64,000 bases of DNA. Origin: Gigaspora rosea. Lineage: Eukaryota; Glomeromycota; Glomeromycetes; Diversisporales; Gigasporaceae. Each line of letters begins with the position of its first letter. Position 1 is the first letter of the stretch. Of this stretch, positions 11,756 through 22,866 are shown piece by piece. The notes beneath the pieces were generated by a model that made no database searches, was not told the origin of the DNA, and saw only the letters and a program-made list of their open reading frames with translations. A program made the position numbers and the translations under genes. Location: assembly GCA_003550325.1 (NCBI GenBank), contig QKWP01000442.1, forward strand, positions 248,435 through 312,434, written 5' to 3'.

Positions 11756-12115
11756 TTGTCCAAAACTGAATTCACTCAAGAAGTCTTCAACAAATACCTA
11801 AATGAAGATGAATTTATTTATGTAATATATTATGTCGAAGAATTAGTAAATAAAATGATCGCAGTAAATGAAATGAATATCGCAGTAAATAGGCCAAATG
11901 ACAACAATAATTTCCAAAAGCAATCGAAAGTAAAAACCAGTTTTTCATTAAAAGAAACGAATGATGATGAATAGAATATATTAAATCATAAATTTAATAA
12001 CATGACTTGTGAAGAAAAATTTGATCAAAAAGGTTTAATATTACTTTTAGAAATTAAAAGACTTATAGAAATATTAGAAAAAATTTGGCCAAATCTAGTT
12101 AATTCTTGGCTTTAA
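11756..12115 (+). pseudogene. Small acidic/helical protein ORF with one in-frame stop
   Basis: One continuous frame from 11756 to TAA at 12113-12115, broken only by TAG at 11972-11974. The first part has KYLNEDEFIYVIYYVEELV and a Lys/Asn-rich segment. After the stop it continues NILNHKFNNMTCEEKFDQKG, then a leucine-rich helix (LLLEIKRLIEILEKIW). No in-frame ATG opens the first part, as it starts on TTG, so an upstream exon is probably missing. Unknown family. The TAG could derive from CAG. Confidence 0.35.
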
Positions 12116-12153
12116 TGCTTTATTGATAGTATTGACATAAATAATAAGTATAA

Positions 12154-12303
12154 GATATTGGGCACGTAGTGGCCAATATCAAGGAATCAGTTTGGGTTGT
12201 ATAATGATCAGGTGCCATCATGCTGCTATCGCGACATGATGGCACCTGGTCATTATACAACCCAAACTAATTCCTTGATATTGTCCATTGCATGCAAAAT
12301 ATC
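12154..12303. mobile_element. 150-bp snapback element, family S copy 1
   Basis: Left arm GATATTGGGCACGTAGTGGCC followed by AATATCAAGGAAT. The right arm mirrors it and ends ATGCAAAATATC. The inner stem includes GGTGCCATCATG / CATGATGGCACC. The outer 30-40 bp resemble the ends of the element at 50421-50562, although the interior stems are unrelated. Confidence 0.75.
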
Positions 12304-12425
12304 GATGTTATCAGGCAATCACTATTAAGCTATTTTTTATAACGTTATTGTTTATTTAAGTTTAACTTAAAAAAAAAAAGATATTATTTTCAAATTGAAT
12401 ATTTCGCTCTTTTACAATTTATCCA

Positions 12426-13812
12426 ATGCCAAAACAAAAGGTTAAGCTTTTATTTATTTTTTTTATTATTCTAATTTAATATATTAATTTAATTTTATTT
12501 TGTTAGAAATTTATCTATACTAAACCAACAGCACAAGATCTTCAGCAAGTTCAAAATTCAGGAAGAGTTCAAGCTACACATAATGCGACCAAGACATGGG
12601 TTAAAGTTCTTGAAACATTTCATACTGATGTTGGGTATTCCGGAAAGATTGAAGATATTAATGACAAGAATATTCTAAAGAATCAATTGTCAAAATTTAT
12701 TGTTGCAATGAAAAAAACTGATAGAACCTCCTACTGTGTATCATCGATTCGAAATTGTGCAGCTGCACTTTGAAGGCATCTTAATGAAAAATCTGTACTT
12801 CCAAAACCAATTGATCTTCTTAATCCAAAGGCATTCTATTTATTTAATGAAACTCTAAATGGAAAATTAAAATCTCTTGCCTTAAAAGGACTTGGAGAAC
12901 ATAATGGAGCTGATGGTCTTACTTTACAGAAAGTTCAAACGATCATTTCTCATCCAAGTCTCCAAAAATCTACTCCTGAAGGGATTTTAAACCGGATATT
13001 TTTTTATAATTCTATATTTTTAGCACTTCATGAAGGTGAACACCAAACTTTGCAAATAAATAATTTCATTAAATGTAATGATGAAGGAATAGATGTTCAA
13101 CTTTTTAGTTCTAAAACAAATCAACGTGGTTTGGATAATTCAGAAGCACAAGCAGAACAACTTAGTCTTTCTAATATAAAAGATATCATAGATAATTATA
13201 ATTTTTATATTATGAAAAGACCATCAACTGCACCAATGAATTTCTATTTAAAACCATGCCGAGTAGATGATGGTAATTATATTTAATAGATGATATTATA
13301 TTTATAATACGTATATCTAACAAATTTTTTTTTAAAGTTTTATTTAGCACTCAATGGTATTTTAATCAGCCCTATGCACAAAAGGCATTGCGTAGTCTTT
13401 TTTATACTATTTGCAAAGATGCAGGTTTAGATTTGAATGGTTGGCAAATTAGTAATCATTCAGAATGTAAAACATTAGAGCAAGTACTTAAAGAATTGGG
13501 ATATAGTGATACAGTTGTAATATCTATAACAAGACATAAATCACAACAAGGACTTGCAGCTTATGAGCGATTAAAAACAGTCATACAACAACAAGGAATT
13601 TTAGGATTTTTAGATGTGATCAATATTGGACATGCAAATGGTTATAAAAATAGCAATAGTAAATTTAAATTAAATTAGTTAAATATTTTTGTATTATTAT
13701 ATTAATTCATGTATAATTTTTTTAGATCATAACGAATCTTATCAAAATACTAGTGATCAAAGAAGTAATTCAAATATGCATAATCTAACTCTTATGAATT
13801 CATTTGTAAATG
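12426..13812 (+). pseudogene. Crypton-type tyrosine recombinase (DUF3504-like), decayed
   Basis: A short first exon (MPKQK, 12426-12440) is followed by a GT-AG intron to 12506. The frame then reads KFIYTKPTAQDLQQVQNSGR from 12507. TGA interrupts it at 12771-12773, and it resumes as RHLNEKSVLPKPIDLLNPKA up to 13286. After a disrupted stretch it continues from about 13350 (WYFNQPYAQKALRSLF) to TAG at 13676-13678. A probable further exon (DHNESYQNTSDQ) enters the gap. This matches the catalytic half of fungal Crypton-like recombinases, where an Arg, an HxxR box and a Tyr act in strand exchange. Here the usual RGGE is HEGE (near 13032-13043) and HSGR is HSEC (near 13459-13470), while the YER tyrosine (near 13561) remains. 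The comparison residues come from my knowledge of the family. It is very probably inactive. Confidence 0.75.
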
Positions 13813-14533
13813 NNNNNNNNNNNNNNNNNNNNNNNNNNNNNNNNNNNNNNNNNNNNNNNNNNNNNNNNNNNNNNNNNNNNNNNNNNNNNNNNNNNNNNNN
13901 NNNNNNNNNNNNNNNNNNNNNNNNNNNNNNNNNNNNNNNNNNNNNNNNNNNNNNNNNNNNNNNNNNNNNNNNNNNNNNNNNNNNNNNNNNNNNNNNNNNN
14001 NNNNNNNNNNNNNNNNNNNNNNNNNNNNNNNNNNNNNNNNNNNNNNNNNNNNNNNNNNNNNNNNNNNNNNNNNNNNNNNNNNNNNNNNNNNNNNNNNNNN
14101 NNNNNNNNNNNNNNNNNNNNNNNNNNNNNNNNNNNNNNNNNNNNNNNNNNNNNNNNNNNNNNNNNNNNNNNNNNNNNNNNNNNNNNNNNNNNNNNNNNNN
14201 NNNNNNNNNNNNNNNNNNNNNNNNNNNNNNNNNNNNNNNNNNNNNNNNNNNNNNNNNNNNNNNNNNNNNNNNNNNNNNNNNNNNNNNNNNNNNNNNNNNN
14301 NNNNNNNNNNNNNNNNNNNNNNNNNNNNNNNNNNNNNNNNNNNNNNNNNNNNNNNNNNNNNNNNNNNNNNNNNNNNNNNNNNNNNNNNNNNNNNNNNNNN
14401 NNNNNNNNNNNNNNNNNNNNNNNNNNNNNNNNNNNNNNNNNNNNNNNNNNNNNNNNNNNNNNNNNNNNNNNNNNNNNNNNNNNNNNNNNNNNNNNNNNNN
14501 NNNNNNNNNNNNNNNNNNNNNNNNNNNNNNNNN
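13813..14533. other. Assembly gap (721 N)
   Basis: Run of N. Any frame drawn across it is meaningless. Confidence 1.
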
Positions 14534-14769
14534 ATTAAATAAATGCTTGCCTTCTTTTAATATTTCAACTTTACTCATTTTATATATCGACAATTGGTTA
14601 TTAAGTTTTTTTAAAGAATCATTAATTCTTGTATGTTGTATTTGTTTATATCTTTTACGTTTAAGGCGCTTTAATTCAGTATTATCACTTCACAATTGAA
14701 ACATCGTCAGATCAGAAGATAGAAATTTTGCGTTATCTTTTCGTTGTTGCTCAATGAATTGATATCTTT
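14534..14769 (-). pseudogene. Coiled-coil protein remnant at the gap edge
   Basis: On the minus strand one frame reads RYQFIEQQRKDNAKFLSS, then a TGA, then a basic helical stretch (ELKRLKRKRYKQIQHTRI, LKKLNNQLSIYKMSKVE) running into the gap. The highly charged composition suggests coiled coil. It is opposite in direction to the Crypton gene, so it is a separate unit. Function unknown. Confidence 0.4.
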
Positions 14770-15293
14770 ATTTTTAATAGAAAATGATATATTCGAATCA
14801 AGCCTAATTTTTAACAAAAATTTTTAGGTCTATAAATAAGAAAAATAATTATTGACTTATTAAATACACAGTGATGGGACAATACAAAAATAGATGATTT
14901 TTAATTATTGCATTTATAAATTATGAATCATGGGGTATGACATTTGAATTTTGAATTTTTAAGTCCCTTAACTAAATACAATATCTTCATTAGAATACAG
15001 TATTATTTGAAAGAAATTTATCTTACAGTAATTTAATATCCTTCTAAATCTTTTTGGCCCAAAATAATGTATAGTACGTAAAGTTTATAATAAGAATGTT
15101 ACGTATTAATGAACAAAAATTTTAATGCTAGTTTAAATAAAATGATGCATCAATTTAATTCAATTATGTATTGTTTCTATTAGATGTTTCTATTAGATAA
15201 CTATTCAAATTAATACTTTTTTGAAGTATGATTCAAATTTTTTTTTTTTTTGCTAATTGTACAACGTACTTATTTTTTAGTAAGAAAATTTCT
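14770..15293. other. Intergenic AT-rich stretch
   Basis: Nothing recognised. A short tandem phrase TTCTATTAGAT occurs near 15175-15198. Confidence 0.3.
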
Positions 15294-15295
15294 TA

Positions 15296-15461
15296 GAGTG
15301 TCCAGGGTACTGCGGTGCATAATTCTGCTTACACTAAAAATAATTTTTTATATAGTTCTCATAAGTTACATGTGATTTAAATCACCTTTTAAATCAAAAT
15401 ACAATGTAAAAAAGTATTTTTAGCGTAAGCAGAATTATGCACCACAGTACCCTGGACACTC
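15296..15461. mobile_element. 166-bp MITE, TA target duplication (Tc1/mariner type)
   Basis: Termini GAGTGTCCAGGGTACTGCGG and its near-exact inverse, flanked by TA at 15294-15295 and 15462-15463. The inverted repeats extend about 45 bp, to GCTTACACTAAAAATA. No ORF. TIR and TA duplication together fit Tc1/mariner-mobilised MITEs. Confidence 0.85.
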
Positions 15462-15832
15462 TAATTCAACTATATAGTGTATTATTGTTAATTTCTAAAT
15501 TACATATATTTATCTAATTAACTAGGCTCTAGAGTTGCTTAAAGGGAGTTAGAAATGAGTACAATGTATCGATTATATTGGTACATTACGTATCAGATTT
15601 AGTTTAGTTATGATGTAGTTTTCCTGAGAACTTATGGATAAATATTCATGCATTTTATTTATATTAGCGGAACTTGAATTAATTTACGTTATTCCAGATT
15701 GTGTTAAATTATATTGATCATAATTAAATCATTGATAAATTATCACATGTGCGGATAAGTTATCCTGCATCCTATTACTGTTCAAATTAGTAGATATATT
15801 ATTAAATACGATTAATGCTGATTTGACATTAT

Positions 15833-17449
15833 CAGTCATAGAACATGTCCATTTACAAGTGCTTAAAATGTTGTTACTTATAAATCAAATAAATTGACTC
15901 ATCTAATTTTATATATAAATTTATACAAAAAAATCAGTTAAATTTAATTTTTGTAAAAATATATATATAAACCTTTCTTTAAATTTTAAATATATATTTT
16001 TTAGCATTTAATAATCTTTAGTTTAAAGGCAAAGTTTTTAATATCTAGTAGTTTTAAGAAAATCTTCCTCTAAAGTTGGTCAATTCTTTACTTTGTTCTT
16101 TAAGTCAAATAGCTGACACACCTCTATGCAATAATATAATTAGTTAAAATAATCCTTTAAAGATTAAAGAAGGTTCTACTACGTAAAGATCTCTTTTAAT
16201 TTTAAGTAAAGTTATAGAGAAGGTTCTTCTGATTCTAATGGTAGTTAAATCATCAAAATTGGCTTGGTGGATTCCAAAATACTTGGGGTTAAAGAAGAGA
16301 ACATAAAGATCTACAAATTTACTGTTACACAAAGTATTGTAGTTTATAATACTTTGTGTAACAGTAAATTTGCAGATCTTTATGTTCTCTTCTTTAACCC
16401 CAAGTATTTTGAGATCCACCAAGCCAATTTTGATGATTTAACTACCATTAGAATCAGAAGAACCTTCTCTATAACTTTACTTAAAATTAAAAGAGACCTT
16501 TACTTAGTAGAGGGGATGGCTAAAGCCATGTGCGTTTATATATTTTTGATTATTTAATTAAAATTAGGGTAAGGGTTAGTTAGAGATTAGGGTTGGAGAA
16601 GTTACTATAGGTAAAATTGTCTTAACGACATTTTTTATTAGTGCTTCAAGACAGGTTTAGACACTCGTTTCTTGTATTTTTGATGTTTTTCACTTTTTTT
16701 CTTTGTTTTTATCTTGTCGGGCTGATTCGGGTTGATAAAATTTTATATTTTGATTAGCTATTAGTAACGTGAACGCACCTGGCTTTAGACGGTCTCTTAG
16801 TAGAACCTTCTTTAATCTTTAAAGAATTATTTTAACCAATCATATTATTGCATAGGGGTGTGTCAGTTATTTGACTTAAAGAACATAATAAAGAATTAAA
16901 AAAAATTAAACAACTTTAGCTCAAGATTCTTTTCTAACTACTTGATATTTAGACTTGTAACTTTTGCAAAAAAATCTAAAAAATATCAAAAAATATAAGT
17001 CCTATATTTAAAATTATCTTTTATATTTATTTTTTTGAATAAATTAAAAAAATTTTTTTTTTTGATCAAATTTTATATATAAATTAGAGTGAGTCATTTC
17101 ATTTGATCTATAAGTAAATCTTTGTAAGAAGACATGTCCTATGACTGTTATTGCATAGGGGTGTGTCAGCTATTTGACTTAAAGAACAAAGTAAAGAATT
17201 GACTAACTTTAGAGGAAGATTTTCTTAAAACTACCAGAGATTAAAAACTTTGCCTTTAAAATAAAGATTATTAAATGCTAAAGAATATATATTTAAAATT
17301 TAAAGAAAGGTTTATATATATATTTTTACAAAAATTAAATTTAACTGATTTTTTTGTATAAATTTATATATAAAATTAGATGAGTCAATTCATTTGATTT
17401 ATAAGTAACAACATTTTAAGCACTTGTAAATGGACATGTCCTATGACTG
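15833..17449. mobile_element. 1.6-kb nested palindromic element
   Basis: Outer arms are 15833-16140 and 17146-17449, starting CAGTCATAGAACATGTCC and ending with the inverse. A second palindrome, about 16144-16511 with its centre at about 16343 (TTACACAAAGTATT / AATACTTTGTGTAA), lies inside. A partially duplicated, more diverged copy of the right arm lies at about 16850-17145. Both repeat GCATAGGGGTGTGTCAG, at 16851 and 17154. The inner palindrome gives almost the same 90-residue ORF on both strands (16144-16422 minus, 16264-16557 plus), which is a symmetry effect. A MULE-like MITE sits in the right inner arm. Confidence 0.8.
16512..16795. mobile_element. 284-bp MULE-like MITE, copy 1, 9-bp target duplication
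   Basis: Left end GGGGATGGCTAAAGCCATG, right end GCACCTGGCTTTAGACGGTCT. Flanked by CTTAGTAGA on both sides (16503-16511 and 16796-16804). The other palindrome arm (near 16177-16185) shows the uninterrupted target. The interior has TTAGGGTAAGGGTTAG and a T-rich block. A second copy of equal length lies inverted at 61967-62250. A 9-bp duplication is typical of Mutator-like elements. Confidence 0.88.
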
Positions 17450-17643
17450 TTATTGTTATAAATGTTTGTTATTTATTAATCAAAGTATATACATTCGTTT
17501 AGTAATTTGTTCTTATTCAGGCTGATTAATGTAGTTTACGGATCGCATCTCTTACTCAGACCGATATAATATTGAGCTTAAGATTATTTATTACACTATG
17601 GTTAATTTATTTGGTTAAAATTTGGTCACCAGAGAAAGGAATA

Positions 17644-17821
17644 GTGCTCGGCAAAATCAAACTTTTTTTAGACACTCAAATACATGTGACGATCTGACTT
17701 TAAATCAATACAGCAATATGGTAATGCGATAATACAGTAATATAGTATTGCTGTATTGATTTAAAAGTCAGATCGTCACATGTATTTGATTGTCAAAAAA
17801 AAGTTTGATTTTGCCGAGCAC
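17644..17821. mobile_element. 178-bp MITE, TA target duplication
   Basis: Termini GTGCTCGGCAAAATCAAAC and inverse, flanked by TA at 17642-17643 and 17822-17823. Arms pair for about 75 bp, including ACATGTGACGATCTGACTTT, around a TA-rich centre. No ORF. Confidence 0.87.
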
Positions 17822-17823
17822 TA

Positions 17824-18604
17824 GAAAGGAACCAGGTTCGTTTTCTTAAGTTGAAATTGGGTTAACATAATAAGACTAGTTCAGAATTCCACGGTTATTA
17901 GATCTAAGCACGTACTTGGTTCTTAATTTAAATTTTAGTTATCGAATTGTATGTTAATAAATCAAAAGTTGGATTCATGAGTTATAATGTTAATGTGTTT
18001 AACAGCAAATCTACTATACAGAAAATATTATTTCATTTATCAGAAGCTATTATTAAATTATTTATTGACTGCTTGGATTTTTTTTTTTATATTATCACTA
18101 TTGAAGATCATCGCTCACTTTAAATATACTATTGGGGTGTTAGATACCAAATGATTTACTATCATAGTGCAGCATTATATGATTGGCCCACTATATAAGA
18201 TTTTAAAATTTTGTAGATCAATTTATTAAAAAAAAATTTATTATAACTAGGAGCTTGAGTTGCTTGAAGGGAGCTAAAAATTTATCAGGGACTATGATGA
18301 AAATTTTTCTTAGTTCTTTAATCATCTTTAGCGTTACTTTTATTATTACAAATAAAATTATAGCTGACTCTTTCTATAATGAACTGATGTACTGAAAAAA
18401 ACAAGTTCATTATAGAGAGGTTCGTCATACTGTATAGAGTATGCCATATATTGAATAAAATTATTGTTTTTAGTTTTTTAAAAATTTTTTTTTTTATTAA
18501 ATAAAATACACAAATCTAATAATTAAAAAAAGTTTCTAGATTAGCATATTCATCAAAGAATTTACAATATTTCATATTACAAATAACATATGCATGTAAG
18601 TCTA
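17824..18604. other. Intergenic stretch with a short hairpin
   Basis: CTATAATGAACT / AGTTCATTATAG at about 18375-18416 can form a hairpin. Otherwise there is no gene or element I can support. Confidence 0.35.
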
Positions 18605-18785
18605 CACTCTACCCTTGTTATAAAGGACCCCGTTAAACCGAATCCCTTATTATAACAGAGTAATTTCTAAAACAATTAAAAAATTATTATTATATTATAT
18701 AACATTATAACGGATATTTATTTATAATAAATATAATGGACAAATTTTTTCAGCCCGAAGGGTCCGTTATAATGAGGGTAGAGTG
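18605..18785. mobile_element. 181-bp MITE with pogo-like termini, TA duplication
   Basis: Starts CACTCTACCCTTGTTATAAA and ends GTTATAATGAGGGTAGAGTG, flanked by TA (18603-18604 and 18786-18787). Termini with ACCC...TTATAA...GGACCC resemble pogo/Tigger-type inverted repeats, and this assignment rests on resemblance only. No ORF. Confidence 0.8.
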
Positions 18786-18819
18786 TATTAATAACTGTGA
18801 AATTTTGAATTCCGATTTT

Positions 18820-19095
18820 TTTTGTTAGAGCACAAAGAGTGGTTTTATAAGCAAAATTATGAGCTGCAGGCGATTTTTTAAAAGATTGCTTTTTTTTCTC
18901 ATTTTTACATTACACCTGATCCTACGATCTGATTGGTTTATCAGATGGGTGCGTTACAATGCATATGCGCTAAATTACATAAACCTAAGTTTAAATACTT
19001 TTATAAAAGTTTAAAGTTAACTATTTTTATTAATAAATATAAAATTTGACCAAAATTATTATAATGCTGGCCAAGCTATTATAATTCTGGCCTGA
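18820..19095. mobile_element. Partial copy of a TTAGGG-interior MITE
   Basis: The segment TTAGAGCACAAAGAGTGGTTTTATAAGCAAAATTATGAG (split here as TTAGAGCACAAAGAGTGG and TTTATAAGCAAAATTATGAG) matches the right half of the element at 29731-30079. It continues through a T-rich block to GATCTGATTGGTTTATCAG. The left half is absent. Confidence 0.45.
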
Positions 19096-20200
19096 AGTAT
19101 AGAAAAATAATTTATACTAGGTTTTTTTTAGGTTTTTTTTTTTAAAGATTTCTGCACAATAGTCAAAACAAATATGGTAATGCCTATTAGTAAGTTTTAT
19201 AAAGAACATTTTTAATTAGCAATTAATGTGCTGCTTAATTTCATATTCGAACACTACCTTTTGGCTCAAGATTATTAGCAACTATTTTTTTAACTATAGA
19301 TAAAATTTATATAGTTGATAGTAAGAGGCCACGAGAATATTATAGCCAAAAAAGAACTATATACAATATTTCAGTGCCCCACAAATTCAAAAAACTAATA
19401 TTTTATGAATTTTTTACTGTTAAATCTTGATTTTATTCTATATATGTGCAAATGTAATGAAGATCATCTCCAATATATCAGCTGACTGTTAGAATGCAGA
19501 GATAGTTTTCTAATAAAATTTAAGCTATTCCTGTTTTTTTTTGTAAAAAAATAAGTTTGCTTTGATTTTTATATTATATTTAATCTTAAAATTTAATTAG
19601 TTAAAATTACAGGAGGTAAACAATTTTTATAGGAGAGCTAAGAGCATTATCTGGAGCGTATTATATAATGATCATCTCATTACACAAATGCATAAATATT
19701 CATAATTTGTTACACTAAATTAACAAATTTGAACATGTATAAGAGCAGACAAAAAGTTTTCAAATTAAGTTTTTTGATGTTGTTTATGCAGACTTGATCA
19801 AACTTTCAGAAAATTTAAAATAAACATATCAAAACAGCTACTAATTTTAGCAAAATGCATCAAAAACATACTTTTGATATTACTTTGCATAGATATTAAA
19901 AGATTCTCTACTATATTTTGTATCAATTAAAGCTTTTAGTATTGATTCTAGCAATGCAATCCAAACCATTTTTATTTTAAAAAAAGTTCTAGGTCATAAC
20001 TATTTGTTTGTAGTATATATTGAAAGCCAAAGATATAAAATTTTCATCATTATAGATTTTGTATCATTTACAATTTAATACTTTCTTAGATTTTTTATTT
20101 TTTTGTTATTATAGATTTTTATAATTTTGTTAGTACAAAACAATTTACCATCTTTAGTGGCCTGATTGGTCAAATCCAAAAAATATTATAGCAAAATAAT
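19096..20200. other. Intergenic AT-rich stretch
   Basis: No gene or repeat recognised. Low-complexity T and A runs only. Confidence 0.3.
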
Positions 20201-20374
20201 TAAATGGATACTTTTTGAAAATTAAACAATATTAAACAAATTGGTAAATATGGTTTTGGTATAGTTTATTTTGCAATTTGGATTGATAGCAAATGGATAC
20301 TATCTTTTTGTTATCAACCTTTTCAAATATCAATATTATTATCTAATCCGATACTAATGAAGGTCAAGTGCTAG
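20201..20374 (+). pseudogene. Protein kinase fragment (glycine-rich loop)
   Basis: From 20228 the frame reads NIKQIGKYGFGIVYFAIW, the ATP-binding glycine-rich loop of a protein kinase (GxxxFGxVYxA, with the first Gly-x-Gly partly altered to GKYGFG). Upstream WILFEN is one base out of frame, where tyrosine-kinase-like proteins of these fungi have a WIPYE-type segment. It ends at TAG 20372-20374 with no VAIK lysine, HRD or DFG following. A short dead fragment of a very large kinase family. Confidence 0.5.
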
Positions 20375-20975
20375 ATTCAAAATAGGTATATCTCTCAAAG
20401 TGAGGACCTGTAAAAAAAAAATTAAAATTTTTACTATCAAAATTATTTTTAATGTTGTACGTTGGAGTAAAAACTTGCTAGATTTAGAATTAATTTAAGC
20501 TAATTCTAAATTCACTTAAGTTAATACAAAATTTTATTGTATATCCACTTGAAAAAGGTTTTTTAGCTAAATTAAAATTAATTCTAAATATAAGGGAACT
20601 AACACTTATTAAGTAAGTCATTTATTTGATAGTTACTAGTTCTAAAGTAATCCATTGTTTGACAATTGCGAGCTCTAAAGTAACAAATCATATAAAGTTT
20701 ATATTTTTGATCATTTTTGAACTTGTAATTATCAAATAATTAATTATAATTTGGACCGTAGCGACGGGTTATATCTAGTAAATATTTACAATCATATCAA
20801 TAACTTGAATAATACGATTTGGCCTACTATATATTTATGTTTCTTATACCATAAAATACCACGGACAAAATATTCAACATGACGGAAATTTATTTTTATT
20901 GGTTGTTTATTTGTAGAGAATAACTACGGGAAATCCTCTCCCCGGTTACATGACAGGATCTACATATACCGGTAT
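20375..20975. other. Intergenic stretch
   Basis: Diverged repeats of TTCTAAATT...AATTTAAGC type are present near 20478-20600. No gene seen. Confidence 0.3.
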
Positions 20976-21215
20976 ACGTTTTTTTTTTGTTTTTGTTTTT
21001 TTTTTTTTTTTTTCTTTTTTTTTTTGTATACCGGTACTAATCTATTTTTTTTTTTTGTAGCTTTTGCTTTAGTGCCTTTCCTCCTCTGGTGTCATCATCT
21101 TGGATAATTTGCTCTGGCTGGTGCTGTTCCTTGGAGTCATTGTATGTTGGAGCTGTTGCTTTGAGCTATTGTATGTTGGAGTCATCATATATTGGAGTCA
21201 TTATATACTGGTGTT
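20976..21215. repeat. Poly-T tract followed by degenerate short tandem repeats
   Basis: T-rich run at about 20980-21055, then three to four imperfect units of about 24 bp containing TATGTTGGAG / TTGGAGTCATTATATACTGG at about 21128-21215. A phrase around CCTCAGCTACG occurs twice just downstream, near 21238 and 21280. Function unknown. Confidence 0.5.
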
Positions 21216-22071
21216 ATCACATTTAGAAGAATAGTGTCCTCAGCTACGTGACAGATCCTAAATGTCTAGAAGTATAGTATCCTCAGCTACGCTTCGAACA
21301 ATAATTAATACATCTTCAAAATATTTGCATTCAAGTGCTACCGAAAGAAAATCCAGTCACGTTTGTAATAACACTCCAAATTAAAAACTCGGATTTCTCT
21401 TGGCAGCACTCATATGATTGTATGTGCACAAGCAAGTCAGTCAGAATCTTTTAACATGAACAGCCACATCGTAGAACTTTAATAAAATAATTACTATTTA
21501 TTTCTCGCAACGGCGGGGCCTGATATGACCAGAAATATACGAGTTATTTCCGTAATAAGGGAGTTATTCATAATGTCATGACATTAGCAGTAAAAAATAT
21601 GTTTCCAAAAATGCATATTATTTCTCAGATTTATTGGAAAATAACAAGCGTTGCTGGAAACTTGTTCTCTCATTGATTAGAGTGGTGATTATAAGTCGTT
21701 AAACTCCGTTATACGATCATATAGAAACGTGAAATAAGCACAACAATTAGAAGGAAATAATTTATGCCTGTTATTATTTTTAGTATCTTATAAAGATCAT
21801 TTCATGTAAAATGCTAAATTCTTAAAGTTCGGTAATTTTTAATCACAAAGCGAATAACTAATGTTTTCTCATCCTATAATCTAACTATGTAGATTACTAT
21901 TCTTAATCGATATGCAGAGGTTCACAAAACAATATTGCATATTATTACATTTCGTTATTGGAATATTTGAATAAACAAATTGGCAACGTTTTTTAAATAA
22001 TAAAAAAAGAATAATTATTAATTAAGAAATATGCACATATAATAAAAATTATAAAATTCATTCAAATAAGA
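21216..22071. other. Intergenic, 3' of the PH-like gene
   Basis: No coding frame supported. It forms the downstream flank of the minus-strand gene that ends at 22072. Confidence 0.3.
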
Positions 22072-22866
22072 TTATACAACGGCAACAACGCTTTTAGTAG
22101 ACAGCCATACTTCTTTCAATTTTGTATATATTCCTCTCATACCAAATGTTGTAATGCATATAGGAGGATGATCTCTGTAACGATTATTTTGATTAAAAAA
22201 AAAAAATCATTTAAACAAAAATAAATAAATATTTTATTTACTTATTATTAAAATATAATTGAAACTCACGCAGCATGAATTGTTAAAGTTCCGCGACCAG
22301 AACACATTTGAAGGCATGAACGATGAAAATCTAGATCGGTAATGCGACGAACATCCTAAAAAAATTAATATTTTAGTCAATTGTAAGATGTAGCAATTTA
22401 TACTCTCTTTCTAAGTATAAATAGTTTAAATGCTGTCACTATTATAAATTTATTCTAAATTATGGTCTCAAATATATATAAGCATTTTAAATTCTCCAAA
22501 TATAAATTTTTACACTTTTTTATTATATGATCTATAGAAATGCAATTAGAAAAATTGAATGTACAGTACGTACCACAGTGTGTTCAGACGAGCCGCAACA
22601 ACCCGAAGCGTAATCGATTCTTTTATTTGTTATTTTCCAACGAACTATTAGTATCAGAAAGAATGTTAGAAATGGCATTCGAACAAAATACGGAATAAGA
22701 ATTACATACCTGAATTACAACATAAAGGGGATAAACAACCAAGAGGCCACGTTGTCCCTTCCCAAATAGTTGTCTTTACAAAAACATGTAATTAATAATC
22801 AAATCAATAATAAATTTATATTCATAATTTATTTACCTCGTCACTGTGTTGGCGATTTGTTGTCAT
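22072..22866 (-). CDS. Five-exon small protein with bacterial-PH-like domain
   Basis: Assembled by hand from minus-strand exons: 22837-22866 (ATG), 22710-22773, 22574-22644, 22270-22355 and 22072-22174 (TAA at 22072-22074). Every intron has GT and AG ends, and the phases join with no break, giving 117 residues. The N-terminus (TTWPLGCLSPLCC) is Cys-rich. Then come RWKITNKRIDYASGCCGSS, DVRRITDLDFHRSC, then CSGRGTLTIHAAD, and TTFGMRGIYTKLKEVW. The pattern W-K-I-T..R-I-D..., a basic I-x-D-(I/L) strand, G-(R)-G-T-(L/V)-x-I and a C-terminal helix resembles the bPH_2-type PH-like fold, which is usually involved in lipid or membrane association. This family call is tentative, but the gene structure is strong. 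No disabling mutation seen. Confidence 0.72.

Noticed and set aside
13689-14699. Long ORFs across the N run on both strands
   Set aside because: They consist almost wholly of ambiguous residues from the assembly gap.
16144-16557. Two proteins of over 90 residues
   Set aside because: They are mirror products of one palindrome and lack any motif.
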